A stretch of 35,971 nt of DNA from Limnohabitans sp. (GCA_009693505.1 SHXD01000029.1:1-35971); one strand, 5' to 3'; positions 17,975 to 26,886 are shown, counted from the stretch's first letter. A program made the numbers and translations. The notes: generated by a model not told the origin, from the sequence alone.

Positions 17975-18928
17975 TCAAACGTCGGCCAAGACTCGAAGAT
18001 GCGCTTCAACACTTCGGGACAAGGCACTCAAGTTATAGCCGCCCTCTAGGCAACTCACGATACGGCCTTTGGCATATTTGCGGGCAAGGTCTTTGATGCG
18101 CTGAGTCATCCACACGTAGTCTTGTTCGACCAAACCCAGCTGCCCCAAATCGTCTTCTCGATGGGCGTCAAATCCTGCACTGATGAAAATGAGTTCGGGT
18201 CGATGGGCTTCTAAGCGAGGGATCCACATCAACTCGATCAATTCCCGAATTTCCATGCCCTTGGTATAAGCAGGTACAGGCAAATTGACCAAGTTGGCGT
18301 CGTGCTTAATTGCGCCGCCCTCAGGGTAAAACGGATGCTGAAAGAAGCTGACCATCAAAATACGTTCATCACCCGCCACAATGTCTTCGGTGCCATTGCC
18401 ATGGTGCACATCAAAATCAACAATGGCCACACGCTTGAGGCCGTGGCGCTCGAGTGCATATTTGGCTGCAATGGCGACATTGTTGAAAAAACAAAAACCC
18501 ATGGCCTTGTCGCGACAGGCATGGTGACCCGGCGGGCGAATGGCGCAGAAAGCATTTTCTAATTCACCCGAAATGACAGCATCGGTGGCATCCAAGGCCG
18601 CGCCAGCGGAGCGCAAGACAGCTTTCCATGTGTGTGCATTCATGGAGGTGTCTGGATCAAGCGCTGTGTGAGAAGGCCCGCCCGCCTGGATGTCCTCGGC
18701 CAGTGCGTCACTCAAGCCCCTGAGCGAAGCCACATACATGCGGCCGTGGGCCAATTCAATGTCTGCCAAACAAGCTAGCGAAGACTCTCTGCGATCTAAG
18801 GCGTGATCGAGCCCCGTGATAAGCAAGCGATCTTCAATGGCATCTAAGCGCTGGGGACACTCAGGATGACCCTGGCCCATTTCATGCAGGCGACAATCAG
18901 GGTGTGTGAAATAGCCAGTAGCGCCCAT
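17975..18928 (-). CDS. Class II histone deacetylase-like amidohydrolase
   Basis: Zinc-dependent deacetylase of the arginase/deacetylase fold. Bacterial members remove acetyl groups from polyamines or other small amides, or from acetyl-lysine; the substrate here is unknown. Predicted 317 residues from the ATG at 18928, because family sequence begins GYFTHPDCRLHEMGQGHPECP. An upstream in-frame ATG at 18967 adds only 13 atypical residues. Active-site elements are complete: IRPPGHHA (H135/H136), zinc ligands in DFDVHHGNG (D173, H175) and AGFDAHREDD (D254), and the catalytic-type Tyr in EGGY (Y298). The MscS-type gene follows 21 bp later. The functional link between the two is unclear. Confidence 0.93.
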   Translation of the reverse strand: MGATGYFTHPDCRLHEMGQGHPECPQRLDAIEDRLLITGLDHALDRRESSLACLADIELAHGRMYVASLRGLSDALAEDIQAGGPSHTALDPDTSMNAHTWKAVLRSAGAALDATDAVISGELENAFCAIRPPGHHACRDKAMGFCFFNNVAIAAKYALERHGLKRVAIVDFDVHHGNGTEDIVAGDERILMVSFFQHPFYPEGGAIKHDANLVNLPVPAYTKGMEIRELIELMWIPRLEAHRPELIFISAGFDAHREDDLGQLGLVEQDYVWMTQRIKDLARKYAKGRIVSCLEGGYNLSALSRSVEAHLRVLADV

Positions 18929-19015
18929 GGGTATTTTTTTAAAAAAGAGGGACAAAATTTGAAGCATCTAGCTTATCACGACACCTGCACGCATTTCAAA
19001 GGCTAAACTCAAGAC

Positions 19016-20098
19016 ATGCGAATTTTGTCTTTGATCTTGATCAGTTTGGGGCTGTGTATTTCAGCAGGCACACAAGCTGGTGATAGTGTCAAAAAATCAA
19101 AGTCAAAAAATAAATCCTCCGTGCCTGCTGCGGGTGCAGCCTATGCCAAAAGGCCGGATGCCATGGCGTGGGCTGAGCGGGTGGCTCAGGAAAATCAACT
19201 GGACCCCAAATGGGTCAAGGCGCAGGTGGCACAAGCCAAGCTGATCCCAAGTATTCCCAAGCTGATATTGCCCCCTGCGCAGGTCAGTCAAAAAAATTGG
19301 GCGGCCTACCGTACCCGCTTTGTCGAACCCAAGCGCATTCAAGCAGGCGTTCAGTTTTGGCAACGTCACCAAACGCTACTCAAGCAAGCCGAGCAAACCT
19401 ATGGTGTGCCGCCATGGCTCATTGTGGGCGTCATCGGCGTTGAAACTTATTATGGACAACATACAGGCAACTTCAGAGTTTTAGACGCCTTGAGCACCCT
19501 GACCTTTGACTTTCCGAAAGAACACCCAAGAGCCATAGAACGTCAGACCTTTTTCTCCAAAGAATTGGCACAGTTTTTGGTGATGACCTCTAAGGAAAAA
19601 ATTAATCCCACCAAGCTCAAGGGCAGCTACGCGGGTGCCATGGGACTGCCCCAATTTATGCCATCAAGTTGGGCCAACTTTGCAGTCGATTTTGATGGCG
19701 ACAAACACATTGATTTGTTCAGCAACCCAGCCGACGTCATTGGCTCTGTGGCCAATTACTTCAAAGCTTTCCAATGGCAGATTGGCATGCCCACACACTA
19801 CCCAGTTAAGTTTGATGCTGCGCTTTTAGACATGGATGCCCTCATGGCACCAGATATCTTGCCAACTTTCAACGTCAACAGCTTTCAGGCAAAAGGAGCG
19901 GTGATAGAAGGCGATGCTTTGTTGCACAAGGGGCCTTTGGCATTGATAGAGCTACTCAACGGCAATGACTCACCCAGCTATTTGGCTGGCACCGAAAATT
20001 TCTATGCCATCACACGATACAACTGGAGCAGTTATTACGCCATGGCGGTCATTGAGCTTGGGCAGGCTGTAGCGCGAGAAATGCCAAGCAAGCCCTGA
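19016..20098 (+). CDS. mltB: Membrane-bound lytic murein transglycosylase B
   Basis: Cleaves the MurNAc-GlcNAc bond of peptidoglycan to form 1,6-anhydro-muropeptides. Predicted 360 residues with an N-terminal signal sequence (hydrophobic 3-18, cleavage near TQAG). I see no lipobox Cys, so the product may be soluble in the periplasm rather than a lipoprotein as in E. coli. The catalytic region PPWLIVGVIGVETYYGQHTG carries E143, and YAGAMGLPQFMPSSWANFAVDFDGDKHIDLFSNPADVIGSVANYF is the typical MltB/SltB block. The ATG at 19016 begins 87 bp from the divergent deacetylase-like gene. The small Trp-rich gene follows after 12 bp. Confidence 0.95.
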   Translation: MRILSLILISLGLCISAGTQAGDSVKKSKSKNKSSVPAAGAAYAKRPDAMAWAERVAQENQLDPKWVKAQVAQAKLIPSIPKLILPPAQVSQKNWAAYRTRFVEPKRIQAGVQFWQRHQTLLKQAEQTYGVPPWLIVGVIGVETYYGQHTGNFRVLDALSTLTFDFPKEHPRAIERQTFFSKELAQFLVMTSKEKINPTKLKGSYAGAMGLPQFMPSSWANFAVDFDGDKHIDLFSNPADVIGSVANYFKAFQWQIGMPTHYPVKFDAALLDMDALMAPDILPTFNVNSFQAKGAVIEGDALLHKGPLALIELLNGNDSPSYLAGTENFYAITRYNWSSYYAMAVIELGQAVAREMPSKP

Positions 20099-20110
20099 GA
20101 GCGTTCACGC

Positions 20111-20332
20111 ATGAACCCTTTGAACCCCAAAAAACTGCTACTGACCAAGTGGACTGCGGTCACACCTATCGCCAAACAAAAACACTTTTTGGTCAGCCGG
20201 GTCATTCAACCTGAACAGCCGACCGATCCGATTCAAGATGTGGAAATTGAAGCAGTGTTCTCCAAAGCCACGCAAATCATTGCGTGGCGTGAGCTGCAAA
20301 ACGAAAGTATTTGGCGGCAGGGTTGGGTTTGA
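20111..20332 (+). CDS. Small tryptophan-rich conserved protein (TIGR02450-like)
   Basis: Predicted 73 residues beginning MNPLNPKKLLLTKWTAV and ending in a Trp-containing tail (ESIWRQGWV), with KHFLVSRV and IAWRELQNE in between. This matches my memory of the TIGR02450 family of short Trp-rich proteins common in proteobacteria, whose function is unknown. There is no signal peptide or membrane segment. It lies 12 bp after mltB and may be co-transcribed. Its 3' end overlaps, on the opposite strand, the broken end of the dehydrogenase remnant. Confidence 0.82.
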   Translation: MNPLNPKKLLLTKWTAVTPIAKQKHFLVSRVIQPEQPTDPIQDVEIEAVFSKATQIIAWRELQNESIWRQGWV

Positions 20333-20681
20333 ACCAGAAAAGTATTTCTGCATAGCCTGTCAGGCATGTGGTCATGGTTTTCGAAATAGCTCGTATTTCG
20401 GTCGGCGTCAACAGCCCTACACGAGCTCTGCTCAAAATTCCTTGGGGGCCTTCAAGGGCAGCTTCGACCTGAGGTGTGCCGGTGACATAAATGATGACCG
20501 CATCACACGCTGACAAATCGGCGTGACAGCCCACCAGCTTTGCCCCTGCGGCGAGTAGATCCTTCAATGGCTCTTGCTTAGAGTGCGAAGTCAAAGAAAC
20601 TTGGAAACCTTTGGCAAGCAAATTCTTGGCAATGCCGTGCCCCATCAAACCTGATGCGCCAATAAAACCGATGTGCTTCAT
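20277..20681 (-). pseudogene. 5' remnant of a 3-hydroxyisobutyrate dehydrogenase-type oxidoreductase
   Basis: Open frame of 134 residues. The first ~90 look like the NAD(P)-binding domain of 3-hydroxyisobutyrate/tartronate-semialdehyde-type dehydrogenases: MKHIGFIGASGLMGHGIAKNLLAKG, then VIIYVTGTPQVEAALEGPQGIL. After that similarity stops, and the tail (GLLTPTEIRAISKTM onward) is not family-like. Intact members have ~290 residues, with a helical C-terminal domain and catalytic Lys that are absent here. The glycine loop reads GASGLMG where GxGLMG is usual, suggesting a one-codon insertion. The lost 3' part appears replaced by the junction with the convergent Trp-rich gene. Most likely a deletion-derived pseudogene; expression of a short protein cannot be excluded. 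Confidence 0.72.
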
Positions 20682-20831
20682 ATTTCGCTTTCTTGTGTCA
20701 AAAGAAAATTTGGAGGCCTGATTAATTCGGAAGCCATGGTTTACCCCAAGAGCTTTTGGATGACTTTAACCTAAAGTTTGCAAACAACCACGACCCGTTG
20801 TTGTCATCAACACATATCAGGAGACATGAAC

Positions 20832-21821
20832 ATGAAATTTTTGAAGCCTCTGCTTGGCATGGTTTTTTCTTCGGTCATGGCCTTAAGCGCTTACGCGCAG
20901 CAAGCCCCTATTACTTTACATGGTGCTTCCCAATTTGGTGACGACCACGCTTTTACCAAAGCCATGGTTCGGTTTGAAGAATTGGTCAAAAAATATTATG
21001 GCAAACCCGTCAATTTTGTACTGCACAAAAACAGCGAATTGGGTCTTGAAAAGGATTACTTCGCTTACATGAACCAAGGCAAAGCCGTTGATTACGCCAT
21101 TGTTTCGCCTGCCCACATGTCTACTTTTTCTAAAGCAGCACCCTTTATCGACGCGCCCTTTTTGTTCAGTGACCTGAATCACTGGAACAAAGTGCTTGAC
21201 CAAGACTTGCTCAAGCCGATTGCCGATGAAGTCGAGCAAAAAGCCGAAGTCCGTTTGATTGGCTATGCGGGCGGCGGTGTTCGCAATATTTTCTCCAACA
21301 AGCCTGCCGGCAATTTGACCGATCTCAAAAATCTGAAAGTACGCGTTCAAGGCGCGCCCATCTGGAGCCGCACCTTCGCCGCTGTGGGCATGTCGCCCAC
21401 CGTCATTGCTTACAACGAGGTCTATAACGCCATTCAAAACGGAGTGATCAATGCCGGAGAAAATGAAGCAGCAGGTGTTGAGGCCATGAAGTTTTACGAA
21501 GTGGCCCCTAGCATCTTGATGACACGTCACGCTATTACCATTCGCCCACTTTGCTTCTCAGTGAAGACTTTGAAGAAATTACCTGTAGATTTACAAGATG
21601 CCATCATCAAAGCGGGTAAAGAGGCTGGCACATATGGCAGACAGATTGAGTCCTCTGAAGATCAGGCCAAACTAGATAAATACGCCAAAGAAGGTAAATT
21701 AAAACAAGTCCCTTTTACACAGCGTGCTGAAATGCAGAAATTGGTTGATCCCGTCATGGCTGCCTACGCCAAAGAAGTGGGTGCCGATGCAATTTTCGCC
21801 AAAATCAACAGCTTGAAATAA
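20832..21821 (+). CDS. TRAP transporter substrate-binding protein DctP (system 2)
   Basis: Periplasmic solute receptor of the second TRAP transporter. Predicted 329 residues from the ATG at 20832, chosen over the ATG at 20826 because AGGAG lies 8 nt upstream of the former. Signal peptide MKFLKPLLGMVFSSVMALSAYA, cleavage near AYA-QQ. LKVRVQGAPIWSRTFAAVGMSP carries the conserved ligand-binding Arg, and NEVYNAIQNGVINAGENEAAG is the typical following block. It differs strongly from the DctP of system 1, so a different ligand is likely. A strong hairpin separates it from dctQ. The ligand is not predictable. Confidence 0.93.
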   Translation: MKFLKPLLGMVFSSVMALSAYAQQAPITLHGASQFGDDHAFTKAMVRFEELVKKYYGKPVNFVLHKNSELGLEKDYFAYMNQGKAVDYAIVSPAHMSTFSKAAPFIDAPFLFSDLNHWNKVLDQDLLKPIADEVEQKAEVRLIGYAGGGVRNIFSNKPAGNLTDLKNLKVRVQGAPIWSRTFAAVGMSPTVIAYNEVYNAIQNGVINAGENEAAGVEAMKFYEVAPSILMTRHAITIRPLCFSVKTLKKLPVDLQDAIIKAGKEAGTYGRQIESSEDQAKLDKYAKEGKLKQVPFTQRAEMQKLVDPVMAAYAKEVGADAIFAKINSLK

Positions 21822-21831
21822 AGCTGCAGTC

Positions 21832-21868
21832 AGCAGACCGGGCAAGCTCAAGCTTGCCCGCTGCTTTT
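21832..21868 (+). terminator. Intrinsic terminator inside TRAP operon 2
   Basis: CGGGCAAGC (21839-21847) pairs perfectly with GCTTGCCCG (21852-21860) around loop TCAA. An outer stem AGCAG/CTGCT extends it across an AC bulge, followed by TTTTAT. It lies 10 bp after the dctP stop and before dctQ, the same layout as in TRAP operon 1. Confidence 0.85.
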
Positions 21869-21884
21869 ATTCTCTGGAATACCA

Positions 21885-22376
21885 ATGCAAAAAATCCTTT
21901 CTTTGATCGATAGACTGCTTCATTTTTTGCTCATCACGACCGTTTTGCTTCTGATCATCCCGGTCAGCTTACAAATCTTTTCTCGATTCACCGAATTGAT
22001 TCCACGGTACATGTGGACCGAAGAGATGAGTCGGTTCTTTTTTGTTTGGCTCATCATGCTCGGCGCTACATTGGGGGTACGCGAACGTCTTCACTTTGAT
22101 GTCGATTTTTTGCCTGAGCTTTCACCCCGCGCAACCCATGTGCTTCTGCGTCTAAGCCAAACGGCCATGTTGGTTTTTTCTGTCGTCATTCTCTACTGGG
22201 GCATCGAGTTCACAAAGTTTGGCTGGAATCAAACTTCCGAGTTGGCAGAGATGCCCATGTGGTGGATCTTCATTGCATGGCCCATTGCCGGTTTTTTGTG
22301 GATTGTTTTTATGCTAGATCACATCTTCAATGCGAGTGACATCAGCGAAAGTTCTAACCAGGGGTCCGTGACTTGA
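21885..22376 (+). CDS. TRAP transporter small permease DctQ (system 2)
   Basis: Predicted 163-residue small membrane subunit with four hydrophobic segments (about 12-32, 48-66, 88-108, 125-145 by eye). The family-like block RYMWTEEMSRFFFVWLIMLGATLGVRERLHF, where TEE..RF..VW and the basic stretch are characteristic, supports the call. The ATG at 21885 follows the intra-operon terminator, with only a weak ribosome-binding site (TGGA). The stop overlaps the TTG start of dctM by 3 bp. Confidence 0.9.
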   Translation: MQKILSLIDRLLHFLLITTVLLLIIPVSLQIFSRFTELIPRYMWTEEMSRFFFVWLIMLGATLGVRERLHFDVDFLPELSPRATHVLLRLSQTAMLVFSVVILYWGIEFTKFGWNQTSELAEMPMWWIFIAWPIAGFLWIVFMLDHIFNASDISESSNQGSVT

Positions 22377-23692
22377 GCGCTTCACTTTTATCGCCTTCTA
22401 TGGCGGCACTTGTTCTCTTTGGTGGTTTCTTTTTACTGTTGGCAATCCGTGTCCCTGTTGCCTTTGCACTCGGACTGGCCGCTTTGCCCGTGCTCATTTT
22501 GGAACCACGCTTGTCTCCCATGGTCTTGTTCAATGAAATGTTCAAGTCTTACAACTCCTTCATTTTGTTGGCCGTGCCCTTTTTTCTGCTCACCGCCAAT
22601 TTGATGAACAGTGGCGGAATCACAGACCGATTAATGCGCTTATCGCGCGCTTTGGTGGGCCACTTTCCTGGTGGACTTGCACAGATCAATGTGATCTTGT
22701 CGGTTTTCTTTGCAGGCATCTCTGGCTCATCTACTGCAGATGCGGCCAGCCAAGGCAAGCTCTTCATTGAAGCGCAAGTGAAGGAAGGCTACGACTTGTC
22801 TTTCTCGATTGCCATCACCGCAGTTTCTGCTGTGCTTGCCGTGATCATTCCGCCATCGATCTTGATGGTGGTCTGGGGTGGGGTTATTTCTACGTCCATC
22901 GGCGCAATGTACCTGGCTGGCATTGTGCCTGGCTTGTTGATTGGACTGGCCCAAATGGCCACGGTCCATGCCTATGCCAAAAAGCGCAACTATCCAGTCT
23001 ACCCTCGCGCAAATTTAACTGAAATGTACAAGGCTGCCATTGTGTCCATCCCGGCCATGATGACACCCGTCATCATTGTCGGCGGCATATTGGTAGGGCT
23101 TTTCACAGCAACGGAATCTGCTGCGGTCGCGGTTTTGTATGCGGCCGTTTTGTCGATGCTTTTCTACCGCGAAATGAATTGGAAAAGTTTCATTGCAGCC
23201 ATTGTGGACACTGGCAAACTCAGTTCGGTTGCATTATTTTGCGTCGGCACTGCATCTGTCTTTGGCTGGTTGCTGGCCTACTATCAGATACCTAAAGCAT
23301 TGCTGGCCAATGTGACAGACTGGGGGCTGGGTGTCATTGGCGTTGGTCTGTTGATCGCTGGTGCATTTTTGGTTGTGGGCTGCTTTCTAGATGCCATACC
23401 AGCCATCATTATTGTCGGAACCACCTTGCAACCATTGGCCGAATCAGTGGGCATGCACCCGGTGCACTTTGCCATTGTTGGCATTGTGTCTTTGGCCTTC
23501 GGCCTCATCACGCCCCCCTATGGCATGTGCCTGATGATATCGTGTGCCGTTGCCAAAGTACCTATCAGCTTTGCCATCAAAGACACCATGATCATGCTAA
23601 TCCCCATGCTGGTGGTACTGCTTGCCATCATTGTGTTTCCAGACATCGTGCTGTTTTTGCCGCGATTTTTCTCACCCGAACTGATTAAGTAA
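22373..23692 (+). CDS. TRAP transporter large permease DctM (system 2)
   Basis: Predicted 439-residue large membrane subunit with about 12 hydrophobic segments. Family hallmarks are FAGISGSSTADAASQGKLFI, AVLAVIIPPSILMVVWGGVI and AFGLITPPYGMCLMIS. The start is TTG at 22373, overlapping the dctQ TGA, with AGGGG 8 nt upstream; no alternative start is as well placed. Last gene of the operon, converging with comEC across 36 bp without a clear terminator. Confidence 0.93.
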   Translation: MSASLLSPSMAALVLFGGFFLLLAIRVPVAFALGLAALPVLILEPRLSPMVLFNEMFKSYNSFILLAVPFFLLTANLMNSGGITDRLMRLSRALVGHFPGGLAQINVILSVFFAGISGSSTADAASQGKLFIEAQVKEGYDLSFSIAITAVSAVLAVIIPPSILMVVWGGVISTSIGAMYLAGIVPGLLIGLAQMATVHAYAKKRNYPVYPRANLTEMYKAAIVSIPAMMTPVIIVGGILVGLFTATESAAVAVLYAAVLSMLFYREMNWKSFIAAIVDTGKLSSVALFCVGTASVFGWLLAYYQIPKALLANVTDWGLGVIGVGLLIAGAFLVVGCFLDAIPAIIIVGTTLQPLAESVGMHPVHFAIVGIVSLAFGLITPPYGMCLMISCAVAKVPISFAIKDTMIMLIPMLVVLLAIIVFPDIVLFLPRFFSPELIK

Positions 23693-23728
23693 TTCTGAAT
23701 CATTGCATGCTTGCACCTTTGCAATCGG

Positions 23729-26269
23729 CTAATAGGCATCCCTCGGTTCTACCCTCCTAGGTGTGTGCCAATAGCGCCGACGAACTTCTCGTTCGCAATG
23801 CAATTGCTGAGGCTTGTTACTTTGCCAATGGGCAGCACCACACTCTGAGGATATCGACAAGGGAACACCCAGAGATTCGTAGCGTTGAACAACACGGGGT
23901 GCAGGGTGGCCATATCGATTTCGGTACCCCGCCTGAACCACTGCCCATTGCGGCATCAGGGCCTCAATGAAGCCATTTGTTGAAGATGTTTGGCTGCCAT
24001 GGTGCGGCACCAACAAAACACCAACTGGCTGCAAGGCCAAACCTTGAAGCAAAGCCAACTCTTGAGGCGCCTCGATGTCCCCGACCAACAAGGCACTTCC
24101 CAAGTTGCGATCATGCGCCATTTTTGACTGTGCCATTTGACTGGCATCAACCCTCAAAACACAGCTCAATCCATTGGCGCCAGCCGACTTGCTGTAATCG
24201 GAAAGAAGTGGGTGCAGCATTTCAAATTGAACACCATCCCACTCCCATTTCTGCCCAGCGATGCAAGCATGCACAGGGCGAATGTTCACCAATGGATGGC
24301 CCACTTCAACTGAACTCCACAGATCTGCATTGGGGTGTGCACGCAATACTGCGGGCGCACCCCCTGTGTGATCTGCATCGCGGTGGCTAAGGATCACCCT
24401 GTCCAACTTCACGCCCAAGCGATGAAGCAAAGGCACCAACACCCTTTGCCCTGCATCTGAGGTCTCTGTGTACACGGGCCCCGCGTCATAAAGCAAAGCA
24501 TGGTTGGCCGTTCTGAGCAATACCGCATTGCCTTGTCCCACATCGGCAAACCACAGATCAAAATGACCAAGCTGTGGTTTAGGAACTTGCCACAGGAAGA
24601 TTGGCAACATGAACAACACACCCCAAGCGCGCAAGTTCCAAGGCCATGCTTGTAACAGTAACAAGCCACCCACAATGGCCGCAACCGCCAAGACAAGTGG
24701 TGGCGTTGGCAATAGCCAAACACTGCCTTGTAAACTGGCCAAGAGCGTCAGCATCGTCATCAGGGGTTGAAGGGCCCAAGAAGCCACAAGCCAAAGCGGT
24801 GGGGCCAATACACCCAAAATGGCAAGTGGGGTGACCACCCAAGTGACCCACGGAATGGCCACCAAATTGGCCAACAGACCAACCCACGAAACCTGCCCAA
24901 AAAACAAAACAGCAAGCGGTGTCAAAGCCACTGTGACCACCCATTGCTCTCGCAGCAAGCCCTTCAGTGACTTAAATGCTTTGGCCATCCAATGGAGGCC
25001 GATCGAATCAAACGTATTTTTTCGCACTGTTTCAGAGCCCGCATCCTCCAACAAGGTGAGCTCAGCATGTTTCGTTGGATCGCTGATCATCAAGACACCC
25101 ACCGCAACAAAGCTCAGCCAAAAACCGGCTTGAAGCAAAGCCCAAGGATCAAATGCCACCACCACCCACAAAGCCAAACCAAGGCTCCAAAAAGGTGGCC
25201 AACGCGCGCCCCTGAGTCGTAGCAAACTCAGCACCCAAAGCATGATGACTGTTCTTTGGGAGGGTAAGCCCCAGCCACTGAACAGCGCATACAGTGTGGC
25301 CAACAGGGCACCTGCCAAGACAGCGGCATGCGGCGCTGGCCAACGCAAACAAAGATGGCTTCCACGCGCAGCAGAGAAGCGCCAAAGTCCTCGCATTGCG
25401 CCGGCCATCACCCATGCAAACAAGGTAATGTGCAAACCCGAAATACTCATCAAATGCGCGACACCTGTGGCCCTGAAAAGATCCCAATCCGAAGTTTGAA
25501 TGGCGGCCTGGTCACCCATGACCAATGCTGAAACTAAGCCAGCCATGGACCGACTTTGCGCATCGCCTGACACCAGTTTGCGTTCAATTTCAGATCGAAT
25601 GTATTGCCTAGCTTGTGCGACTGGATAAAGCCATGATGTCTTGATTTTTTGAGGCACTTCAGCGCGTTTACCTGTCAGCACAGATCCTGTGGCCATGACC
25701 CCTTGTTCCCAACGCCACAAAGCCTCATCAAATCCCCCCGGATTGAGCGTGCCATGGGGCGCTTTGAGGCGCACATTAAACTGCCATGTATCGCCCGCTT
25801 TGAGTCCAGCCCAATGTCTGCCTGTCATCCAGTCAACTGACTCTCTGTCGTACCAAGCAAGATCAATCCACTCAGGCACCACGATATTGTGAGATGCACC
25901 GACCTCCAAAGCAGACTGAACTTGAAACCTGAATCTCACACCGCTTGCGCTCTGCTGAGGCAAGGATGCAATGATCCCCGTAAGCATGAGTTCTTTTCCC
26001 TCGATCATCGGATTGAGTCTGTGTTGAGCCTGCCAAAGACAACGGGCGTTGACAAGCGACAAAGCCAGCCCAAATGAAATCAAAGCCCCCAAGAGGCAGT
26101 TTGTGAAGTGAGAATTCTTGGCGCGCAGCAAGCATGAGAGCACACCCACTGAGAAGGCCAAACTGCCAACAGTCAGGATAAGAGACAGCGACCATAGGCT
26201 GGCTTGTTGCAACTGAAGCGCCGTGCCCAAAACCCAAGCAGCCGAGCACCAAGGCAATGTCCTCTCCAT
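23729..26269 (-). CDS. comEC: DNA internalisation competence protein ComEC/Rec2
   Basis: Inner-membrane channel protein that carries single-stranded DNA into the cytoplasm during natural transformation. Predicted 846 residues. Order: N-terminal DUF4131-like hydrophobic/OB region ~1-200; Competence domain with many membrane helices ~230-520, including LVSALVMGDQAAI and GVAHLMSISGLHITLFAW, the family's most conserved stretch; and a C-terminal metallo-beta-lactamase-like domain ~560-800 with LWFADVGQGNAVLLRT and SHRDADHTGG. All key motifs are present and there is no frameshift. The ATG at 26269 has AAAGG upstream. It stands alone and diverges from ridA. Other competence genes are outside the window. 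Confidence 0.96.
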   Translation of the reverse strand: MERTLPWCSAAWVLGTALQLQQASLWSLSLILTVGSLAFSVGVLSCLLRAKNSHFTNCLLGALISFGLALSLVNARCLWQAQHRLNPMIEGKELMLTGIIASLPQQSASGVRFRFQVQSALEVGASHNIVVPEWIDLAWYDRESVDWMTGRHWAGLKAGDTWQFNVRLKAPHGTLNPGGFDEALWRWEQGVMATGSVLTGKRAEVPQKIKTSWLYPVAQARQYIRSEIERKLVSGDAQSRSMAGLVSALVMGDQAAIQTSDWDLFRATGVAHLMSISGLHITLFAWVMAGAMRGLWRFSAARGSHLCLRWPAPHAAVLAGALLATLYALFSGWGLPSQRTVIMLWVLSLLRLRGARWPPFWSLGLALWVVVAFDPWALLQAGFWLSFVAVGVLMISDPTKHAELTLLEDAGSETVRKNTFDSIGLHWMAKAFKSLKGLLREQWVVTVALTPLAVLFFGQVSWVGLLANLVAIPWVTWVVTPLAILGVLAPPLWLVASWALQPLMTMLTLLASLQGSVWLLPTPPLVLAVAAIVGGLLLLQAWPWNLRAWGVLFMLPIFLWQVPKPQLGHFDLWFADVGQGNAVLLRTANHALLYDAGPVYTETSDAGQRVLVPLLHRLGVKLDRVILSHRDADHTGGAPAVLRAHPNADLWSSVEVGHPLVNIRPVHACIAGQKWEWDGVQFEMLHPLLSDYSKSAGANGLSCVLRVDASQMAQSKMAHDRNLGSALLVGDIEAPQELALLQGLALQPVGVLLVPHHGSQTSSTNGFIEALMPQWAVVQAGYRNRYGHPAPRVVQRYESLGVPLSISSECGAAHWQSNKPQQLHCEREVRRRYWHTPRRVEPRDAY

Positions 26270-26358
26270 GTAGAGCCTTTCTTTGTGCCCACCATGGCGC
26301 GGCTTTTTCTAGTTTAGGAGGCCCGAGCAGCTATTTCGATGCAAGCGCAGTTACGTTG

Positions 26359-26373
26359 ACTTGCAGTGCAAGT
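26359..26373. promoter_or_regulatory. Perfect 15-bp palindrome between comEC and ridA
   Basis: ACTTGCA (26359-26365) and TGCAAGT (26367-26373) are perfect arms around one central G. The element sits mid-way in the 161-bp divergent intergenic region (comEC start 26269, ridA start 26431). Its spacing suits a dimeric regulator, but I do not recognise the motif. Confidence 0.4.
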
Positions 26374-26430
26374 GCATCAGTGTCACAGTGGAACCGCTTT
26401 AAACTTGAACCTTTAACCCACTTTTACAAA

Positions 26431-26886
26431 ATGTCCATTTACAAACGCCTAGAAGAATTGCAAATCACTTTGCCACCTGTTGCCACACCCGCAGCAGCCT
26501 ATGTCCCCTTTGCTCAAACTGGCAATTTGGTTTTTTTGAGTGGCCATATTGCCAAGAAGAACGGGAAAGCCTGGACGGGGCAATTTGGTAAAAACATTGA
26601 AACCGAAGAAGGCAAAGCTGCAGCCAGATCGGTTGCAATCGACTTGCTGGGCACCCTGCATGCGGCTGTCGGCGACCTCAACAAGGTCAAACGCATTGTC
26701 AAGGTGATGAGTCTGGTGAATTCAAGCTCTGAATTTACAGAGCAACACTTGGTGACCAATGGCTGCAGTGAGTTGTTAGGCCAGGTATTTGGCGATGCCG
26801 GCGTGCACGCTCGAAGTGCCTTTGGCGTTGCTCAATTGCCCATGGGTGCCTGCGTCGAGATTGAATTGATAGCCGAATTAGCCTAA
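26431..26886 (+). CDS. RidA family protein (YjgF/YER057c/UK114)
   Basis: Predicted 151 residues. The RidA superfamily includes enamine/imine deaminases that hydrolyse reactive intermediates of PLP enzymes; this longer subgroup (~150 residues against ~128 for RidA itself) is less well characterised. Visible features are YVPFAQTGNLVFLSGHIAKKNGK and HARSAFGVAQLPMGACVEIELIAELA; the Arg in HARSA is the position of the conserved substrate-binding Arg. The ATG at 26431 fits the family N-terminus, although no clear ribosome-binding site precedes it. The frame is open further upstream, but that part is not family-like and overlaps the comEC start. Monocistronic by appearance. Confidence 0.9.
   Translation: MSIYKRLEELQITLPPVATPAAAYVPFAQTGNLVFLSGHIAKKNGKAWTGQFGKNIETEEGKAAARSVAIDLLGTLHAAVGDLNKVKRIVKVMSLVNSSSEFTEQHLVTNGCSELLGQVFGDAGVHARSAFGVAQLPMGACVEIELIAELA

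Noticed and set aside
26257..26430. 58-residue N-terminal extension of the RidA-type protein.
   Set aside because: It overlaps the comEC start and is not family-like; the family N-terminus begins at 26431.
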